Part shown: one piece after another, positions 58,946 to 64,000 of the stretch | How the letters are laid out: each line of letters begins with the position of its first letter | Numbering within the stretch: position 1 is the first letter of the stretch | Assembly: GCF_000154985.1 (NCBI RefSeq) | Contig: NZ_DS572694.1 | Coordinates: forward strand, 1 to 64,000 | DNA: 64,000 bases | Direction: 5' to 3' | Source of the DNA: Streptococcus infantarius subsp. infantarius ATCC BAA-102 | GTDB taxonomy: Bacteria > Bacillota > Bacilli > Lactobacillales > Streptococcaceae | The notes under the pieces: model-generated | Told to the model about the DNA's origin: nothing | What the model saw: the letters and a program-made list of their open reading frames with translations, nothing else | Database searches by the model: none | Made by a program: the position numbers and the translations under genes

Positions 58946-59410
58946 TTACCAAAATTCACGTAAGAAATCGTCTTTTAAGCGTTCACGATAAAAGAGTTCA
59001 TTAAGGTCATCTTCTTCAAAAACACGTAGCAAATTTAACATATCATATGCTAAGTCAAGGTTAGGTAAGTCTTTTCTAGCTACCCATTTAATTTTTCCCT
59101 CATCGGTCGAATGAACATTCCCTTCAAAATCAGAAGTTCGGTACAAGAAAACGAGATAACGTTTATCTTCTTTGGTGTACCAATGTTTCATCCCAACTAA
59201 CTGAGGATTTTTAATGGTAAGTCCTGTTTCTTCTTTGACCTCACGGATAACTGATTCTACCAATCCTTCATGAGCTTCAATATGTCCTCCAGGAAGAGCA
59301 TAGCCTGACCAAGAATAACGTTTTGGGTCACGAACCTGCATGACGACATTGCCTTTGCCATCTTCAATTAAGCACATATTAGTTAAAATCACATGTTGTG
59401 CACGAGACAT
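58946..59410 (-). CDS. NUDIX hydrolase (8-oxo-dGTP-type)
   Basis: A 154-residue hydrolase of nucleoside diphosphate derivatives. The full NUDIX box is present as GGHIEAHEGLVESVIREVKE then ETGL (about 42-65), with the REVKEE catalytic helix. The substrate is unknown; related proteins clean oxidised dGTP. It follows uvrB by 18 bases, an association that suits DNA-damage defence. Confidence 0.9.
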   Translation of the reverse strand: MSRAQHVILTNMCLIEDGKGNVVMQVRDPKRYSWSGYALPGGHIEAHEGLVESVIREVKEETGLTIKNPQLVGMKHWYTKEDKRYLVFLYRTSDFEGNVHSTDEGKIKWVARKDLPNLDLAYDMLNLLRVFEEDDLNELFYRERLKDDFLREFW

Positions 59411-59428
59411 TTTCTTACATTTTCCCTT

Positions 59429-61420
59429 CTAATCCATTGCTTTCAATTCCAACACCATATCACGCAATTGAGCAGCGAGCTCGAAATCAAGCATTTCAGC
59501 AGCTTCATGCATTTGTTTTTGCAATTTCTTAATAGCATCTTTGCGCTCTGCCTTGTTCATACTTGAGTAATCTGGCGTATCCTCAGCCACTTCAGTATCT
59601 GTCGCTTTAGAAATAGAAATCAAATCGCGAATTTCTTTCTTAATGGTTTGCGGTACAATACCATGTTCTTCGTTGTAACGCATTTGAATCTTACGACGGC
59701 GCGCTGTTTCATCCATGGCTTTTTGCATTGATTCTGTAATCTTATCTGCGTACATGATAACATGACCTTCACTATTTCGCGCAGCACGACCAATGGTTTG
59801 AATCAGACCACGTTCATTACGGAGAAATCCTTCTTTATCCGCATCAAGAATAGCAACCAAGCTAACTTCTGGTACGTCAATCCCTTCACGCAGCAAATTA
59901 ATCCCAATCAAAACATCAAAAACACCTAAACGCAAATCGCGAATAATCTCGGTACGTTCCAAAGTCTTGATATCTGAGTGCATGTATTTTACTTTGACAC
60001 CCATTTCTTTGAGGTAATCCGTCAAATCTTCTGCCATTTTCTTGGTTAATGTCGTGATAAAGGTACGCTCACCTTTTTCAACACGAGCATTGATTTCACC
60101 AAGAAGGTCATCCATTTGCCCCATCGTCGGACGAACTTCCACCTCAGGATCAAGTAGCCCTGTCGGACGAATAATTTGTTCAACGACAGTATCGGTTTGT
60201 TCTAGTTCATAATCACCAGGTGTCGCTGAGACGTAAACAATTTGGTGAACATGACTTTCAAACTCTTCACGACGAAGCGGACGATTATCAAGTGCACTTG
60301 GCAAGCGGAATCCATAGTTAACCAACATTTCCTTACGTGAACGGTCACCATTGTACATTCCCTTGATTTGTCCCATGGTCATATGACTTTCATCAACCAT
60401 AATCAAAAAGTCTTCTGGGAAGAAATCAAGAAGGGTAAATGGCGGCTCACCTTCTGAACGTCCATCCATATAAGAAGAATAGTTTTCAACACCATTTGTA
60501 TAGCCCATCTCGCGAAGCATTTCGACATCATATTCTGTACGTTGACGAATACGCTGTGCTTCGATGAGTTTGCCTTCAGCTTCGAACTGCTTAACCTGAT
60601 CTTCCATTTCTGCTAGGATTTTTTGAATAGCTTCTTCCATGTGTTCTTCATTGGTCATGAAGTGAGTTGCTGGGAAAATCGCCAAATGCTCAACATCGCC
60701 TAAAACTTTGCCTGTCAAACTTTCGATTTCTCGAATGCGATCAATTTCATCACCGAAGAATTCGACACGAAAGGCATGTTCGTCTCGGCTGGCTGGGAAA
60801 ATTTCAACCACATCACCGCGAACACGAAAGCGACCACGTTGAAAATCAATGTCATTTCGTTCAAATTGAATGTCAACAAGGTCATTTAACAATTGGTCAC
60901 GTGAGATTTCCTGACCTGGACGAAGACTTACAACACTATCAGCATATTCTTTCGGTGACCCCAAACCATAAATACATGATACAGATGCAACGACAATAAC
61001 ATCATTTCGTTCAAGAAGTGATGACGTTGCTGAGTGGCGTAGCTTGTCAATTTCATCATTGACCGAGCTATCTTTTTCAATATAGGTGTCACTTGATGGC
61101 ACATAAGCTTCGGGTTGGTAATAGTCATAGTAAGATACAAAGTACTCAACCGCATTTTCTGGGAAGAATTCCTTGAATTCCCCATAAAGCTGACCAGCCA
61201 GGGTCTTATTATGTGCAATAACAAGGGTCGGTTTATTAACTTTAGCAATGACTTGACTCATCGTATAAGTTTTACCAGTACCTGTTGCTCCGAGAAGAAT
61301 CTGAGCTTTTTCTCCCCCTTCAATATTATTAACTAAAGTCTCGATTGCCTGTGGTTGGTCACCAGATGGCTCATATTTCGAGACTAATTTAAAATGATTA
61401 TTTTCTATTCTATCAATCAT
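59429..61420 (-). CDS. uvrB: Excinuclease ABC subunit B
   Basis: UvrB verifies damage and recruits the UvrC nuclease in nucleotide-excision repair. The 663-residue protein has Walker [16 protein letters not shown] (about 40-54), the beta-hairpin region [21 protein letters not shown] ([12 protein letters not shown]) and the helicase motifs DESHMTMGQ and GRAARNSEG. The C-terminal UvrC-binding UVR motif is [22 protein letters not shown] (given in part: [14 protein letters not shown]). The ATG at 61420 has a GAGGA site. Operon with the NUDIX gene. Confidence 0.97.
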   Translation of the reverse strand: MIDRIENNHFKLVSKYEPSGDQPQAIETLVNNIEGGEKAQILLGATGTGKTYTMSQVIAKVNKPTLVIAHNKTLAGQLYGEFKEFFPENAVEYFVSYYDYYQPEAYVPSSDTYIEKDSSVNDEIDKLRHSATSSLLERNDVIVVASVSCIYGLGSPKEYADSVVSLRPGQEISRDQLLNDLVDIQFERNDIDFQRGRFRVRGDVVEIFPASRDEHAFRVEFFGDEIDRIREIESLTGKVLGDVEHLAIFPATHFMTNEEHMEEAIQKILAEMEDQVKQFEAEGKLIEAQRIRQRTEYDVEMLREMGYTNGVENYSSYMDGRSEGEPPFTLLDFFPEDFLIMVDESHMTMGQIKGMYNGDRSRKEMLVNYGFRLPSALDNRPLRREEFESHVHQIVYVSATPGDYELEQTDTVVEQIIRPTGLLDPEVEVRPTMGQMDDLLGEINARVEKGERTFITTLTKKMAEDLTDYLKEMGVKVKYMHSDIKTLERTEIIRDLRLGVFDVLIGINLLREGIDVPEVSLVAILDADKEGFLRNERGLIQTIGRAARNSEGHVIMYADKITESMQKAMDETARRRKIQMRYNEEHGIVPQTIKKEIRDLISISKATDTEVAEDTPDYSSMNKAERKDAIKKLQKQMHEAAEMLDFELAAQLRDMVLELKAMD

Positions 61421-61513
61421 AATATTCCTCAAACTGTCTTTATTACCTTCATTTTATCATAAATAAAGGTAAAATACTCCCTTTTGATATCGAAGACAAT
61501 TCATCCTGACTTC

Positions 61514-61534
61514 TCATGTTAGATTTTCTAACAT
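61514..61534. repeat. Perfect palindrome upstream of the fused ABC transporter gene
   Basis: CATGTTAGA-TTT-TCTAACATG: nine-base arms around a three-base centre. It lies 17 bases upstream of the -35 of the ABC gene and 93 bases from the uvrB start. No T tract follows, so a regulator site is more likely than a terminator. The protein is unknown. Confidence 0.65.
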
Positions 61535-61550
61535 GGGTTAAAATCTAAAG

Positions 61551-61579
61551 TTGCCTAACTGTCTGAATTTTGATATAAT
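61551..61579 (+). promoter_or_regulatory. Promoter of the fused ABC transporter gene
   Basis: -35 TTGCCT (61551-61556) and -10 TATAAT (61574-61579) are 17 bases apart, with TGA before the -10. An AAAGGAG site follows at 61596-61602. Confidence 0.7.
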
Positions 61580-61608
61580 TAATGCAATCTATTCAAAAGG
61601 AGACTTAC

Positions 61609-63813
61609 ATGAAGCACAAATTGAAAGCTATTATGCTAGCAATGGTTTCTGCAATCTTTGTGTTTGGTGTAGACGCTAAAGCAGATACAATTAGTATCGT
61701 ATCTGACACAGCATACGCACCATTCGAATTTAAAGATTCAGATCAAACTTATAAAGGTATTGACGTTGACATTATTAATGAAGTCGCAAATCGAGAGGGT
61801 TGGGATATCGATATGACATTCCCTGGTTTCGATGCTGCCGTTAATGCTGTTCAAGCTGGTCAAGCCGATGCCCTTATGGCTGGTACAACAGTGACAGAAG
61901 CTCGTAAAAAAGTCTTCACATTCTCAGATACTTATTACGATACCGCTGTTGTTGTCTACACTCGTAGCGATGCTAAAGTGTCTAACTATAAACAACTTTC
62001 AGGTAAAACTGTTGGTGTTAAAAACGGTACTGCTGCTCAAGCATTCCTAAAAGAAAACCAAAAGAAATACGGTTATAAAATCAAAACATTTGATACTAGT
62101 GACTTGATGAACAATAGCCTAGATGCTGGTTCAGTTTACGCTGCTATGGATGACCAACCTGTTGTCCAATACGCAATCAGTCAAGGTAAAAACTATGCTA
62201 TCAATATCGATGGAGAAAAAGTCGGAAGCTTCGCATTTGCTGTTAAAAAAGGAAGCAAATACGAATACCTTATTGATGAATTTAACCACGCATTGGCCGA
62301 AATGAAAAAAGATGGTACTTACGATGCTATCATGGCAAAATGGCTTGGTGATTCTGAGAAATCTGATGACAAATCAAGTATTGTTGCATCAAGCAGCCTA
62401 AAATTAACTGGAGACGCTTCTGCAAAAGCAACACCTGTTAAATCAACTTACAAAATCGTCATGGATTCTTCATTTGCCCCATTTGAATACCAAAATGACT
62501 CAGGTAAATACGAAGGAATCGACGTTGACTTAATTAAAGCTATCGCAGAACAACAAGGTTTCAATATCGAAATCTCAAATCCTGGTTTTGACGCTGCACT
62601 TAACGCTGTTCAAGCTAGTCAAGCTGACGGTGTTATGGCAGGTATGTCAATCACTGATGCTCGTAAAGAAATCTTCAATTTCTCAGATCCATATTACACT
62701 TCAAACATCTTGCTTGCTGTTAAAAAAGGAAGTTCTGTTAAATCATATGAAGATTTAAACGGCAAAACTGTTGGAGCTAAAAATGGTACATCATCATACA
62801 CATGGTTGTCTGAACACGCTGCTCAATACGGCTACACACTTCGTGCTTTCGACGAAGCATCAACTATGTATGATAGTTTGAACTCAGGTTCAATTAACGC
62901 TCTTATGGATGATGAAGCCGTACTTCGTTACGCTATCAAACAAGGTCGTAACTTTGAAACACCAGTTGATGGCGAAAAATCTGGTGAATACGGATTTGCT
63001 GTTAACAAAGGTGCTAACCCTGAACTACTTGAAATGTTCAACAATGGTCTTGCAGCACTTGTCAAATCAGGTGAATACGATAAAATCGTAAGCAAATACC
63101 TTGGCTCATCAGACGATAAGAAATCAACTTCATCAAGTGTTGATGAAACAACTATTTGGGGACTTATCAAAAACAACTACTCACAATTGCTTTCAGGTCT
63201 TGGAACAACTCTTAGTCTAACACTAATTTCATTTGCAATTGCTATGGTTATTGGTATCATCTTTGGTATGATGGCCGTTGCTCCAAATAAAGTTCTTCGT
63301 ACAATATCAGCAGTCTTTGTCGATGTTGTTCGTGGTATCCCATTGATGATCGTCGCTGCTTTCATCTTCTGGGGAATTCCAAACCTTATCGAATCAATGA
63401 CAGGTCACCAAAGCCCAATCAATGATTTCCTTGCTGCAACAATCGCACTTTCATTGAACGCTGGTGCTTATATCGCTGAAATTGTTCGTGGTGGTATCGA
63501 AGCAGTTCCTAAAGGACAAATGGAAGCAAGTCGAAGCTTAGGTATCTCATACGGTAAGACAATGAAAAAAGTTATCTTGCCACAAGCCGTTCGCGTGATG
63601 TTGCCAAACTTCATCAACCAATTCGTTATTTCATTGAAAGATACAACTATCGTATCAGCAATTGGTCTTGTTGAACTCTTCCAAACAGGTAAAATCATTA
63701 TCGCTCGTAACTACCAATCATTCCGAATGTACGCTATCTTAGCAATCATCTACCTTGTAATAATCACCCTTTTGACTCGTTTAGCAAAACGTCTAGAAAA
63801 GAGGCTTAAATAA
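61609..63813 (+). CDS. Fused amino-acid ABC transporter: two binding domains plus permease (GlnP-type)
   Basis: A 734-residue protein with a signal segment (MKHKLKAIMLAMVSAIFVFG), two tandem type-3 solute-binding domains (about 25-250, IVSDTAYAPFEFKD; about 275-500, VMDSSFAPFEYQND) and a C-terminal permease (about 515-734). The permease has the EAA loop EASRSLGISYGKTMKKVILP. Such fusions (GlnP of lactococci and streptococci) import glutamine, glutamate or related amino acids without a free binding protein. The ATG at 61609 suits the AAAGGAG site. Its stop overlaps the ATPase start. Confidence 0.93.
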   Translation: MKHKLKAIMLAMVSAIFVFGVDAKADTISIVSDTAYAPFEFKDSDQTYKGIDVDIINEVANREGWDIDMTFPGFDAAVNAVQAGQADALMAGTTVTEARKKVFTFSDTYYDTAVVVYTRSDAKVSNYKQLSGKTVGVKNGTAAQAFLKENQKKYGYKIKTFDTSDLMNNSLDAGSVYAAMDDQPVVQYAISQGKNYAINIDGEKVGSFAFAVKKGSKYEYLIDEFNHALAEMKKDGTYDAIMAKWLGDSEKSDDKSSIVASSSLKLTGDASAKATPVKSTYKIVMDSSFAPFEYQNDSGKYEGIDVDLIKAIAEQQGFNIEISNPGFDAALNAVQASQADGVMAGMSITDARKEIFNFSDPYYTSNILLAVKKGSSVKSYEDLNGKTVGAKNGTSSYTWLSEHAAQYGYTLRAFDEASTMYDSLNSGSINALMDDEAVLRYAIKQGRNFETPVDGEKSGEYGFAVNKGANPELLEMFNNGLAALVKSGEYDKIVSKYLGSSDDKKSTSSSVDETTIWGLIKNNYSQLLSGLGTTLSLTLISFAIAMVIGIIFGMMAVAPNKVLRTISAVFVDVVRGIPLMIVAAFIFWGIPNLIESMTGHQSPINDFLAATIALSLNAGAYIAEIVRGGIEAVPKGQMEASRSLGISYGKTMKKVILPQAVRVMLPNFINQFVISLKDTTIVSAIGLVELFQTGKIIIARNYQSFRMYAILAIIYLVIITLLTRLAKRLEKRLK

Positions 63814-64000
63814 TGGCAGAATTAAAAATTGATGTACAAGATTTGCATAAATCTTATGGAGATAATGAAGTCTTAAAAGGAATTACAACACAATTCCACG
63901 AAGGTGATGTTGTCTGCATCATTGGACCTTCTGGTTCTGGTAAATCAACTTTCCTTCGTACGCTTAACCTTCTTGAAACAATCACAAGTGGTAAAGTCAT
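63813..64000 (+). CDS. Amino-acid ABC transporter ATPase, cut by window end
   Basis: The first 62 codons of a GlnQ-type ATPase: MAELKIDVQDLHKSYGDNEV, then the Walker A loop GPSGSGKSTFLRTLN. The ATG overlaps the permease stop (TAATG), so the two are coupled. The rest, including the signature and Walker B, lies beyond the window. Confidence 0.93.
   Translation, partial: MAELKIDVQDLHKSYGDNEVLKGITTQFHEGDVVCIIGPSGSGKSTFLRTLNLLETITSGKV

Overview
The window is low-GC Firmicutes chromosome and almost certainly Streptococcus. Gene orders such as rpsU / mscL / dnaG-rpoD-DUF59 followed by rgpA-F, infC-rpmI-rplT, rplU-prp-rpmA and malR / malX-malF-malG are streptococcal. Protein sequences and the rhamnose-polysaccharide locus fit the S. 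bovis/S. equinus complex best. Species cannot be fixed from the sequence alone. No tRNA, rRNA, IS element, prophage or CRISPR array was seen.

Layout. 1-5.5 kb (minus): ribosomal protein operon rplU-prp-rpmA behind a probable L21 leader, an acetyltransferase/CapA pair, and thiI with a cysteine desulfurase. 5.7-7.5 kb (plus): a frameshifted small membrane-protein gene and folC. 7.5-15 kb (minus): an L-2-hydroxyacid dehydrogenase and the aromatic operon rRNA methyltransferase-aroD-aroE-aroB-aroC-tyrA-ylbF-like, which stops before the aroA/aroK/pheA part. 15.3-17.5 kb (plus): lipoteichoic acid synthase. 17.7-22.2 kb: infC-rpmI-rplT with an L20-type leader and attenuator, cmk, a LysM protein, a ferredoxin, ebsA and pepT.

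22.3-41.7 kb is a cell-wall block. It holds a broken lipoprotein gene, a frameshifted Bsp-repeat/GH25 muramidase, a Bsp-repeat/CHAP hydrolase (LytF-like) with a candidate competence (SigX) cin-box, and the rhamnose-rich wall polysaccharide cluster. In that cluster rgpA-rgpF build and export the rhamnan. A GacH-like glycerol-phosphate transferase, two multi-membrane proteins and a GtrB-like lipid-linked sugar transferase probably decorate it. The rmlD gene that usually precedes rgpA is absent. The side-by-side placement suggests that the repeats of the two hydrolases recognise the polysaccharide made next door; this is inference.

41.8-45.8 kb: DUF59 protein, rpoD, dnaG, mscL and rpsU. 46-49.7 kb: three paralogous amino-acid-binding lipoproteins with an aminotransferase and no permease. 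49.9-58.8 kb: maltose/maltodextrin locus with glgP (frameshifted), malQ, malR and malX-malF-malG. Palindromic operators sit inside both promoters, and a hairpin separates malX from malF. 58.9-64 kb: NUDIX hydrolase, uvrB and a fused binding-protein/permease gene followed by its ATPase, cut by the window end.

Four loci are broken: three by single-base length changes (two in A runs) and one by an in-frame stop. This is either recent decay or sequence error. I found no wholly new system. The strongest leads are the putative competence promoter of the CHAP hydrolase, the modular Bsp-repeat hydrolases beside the polysaccharide cluster, and the missing rmlD.
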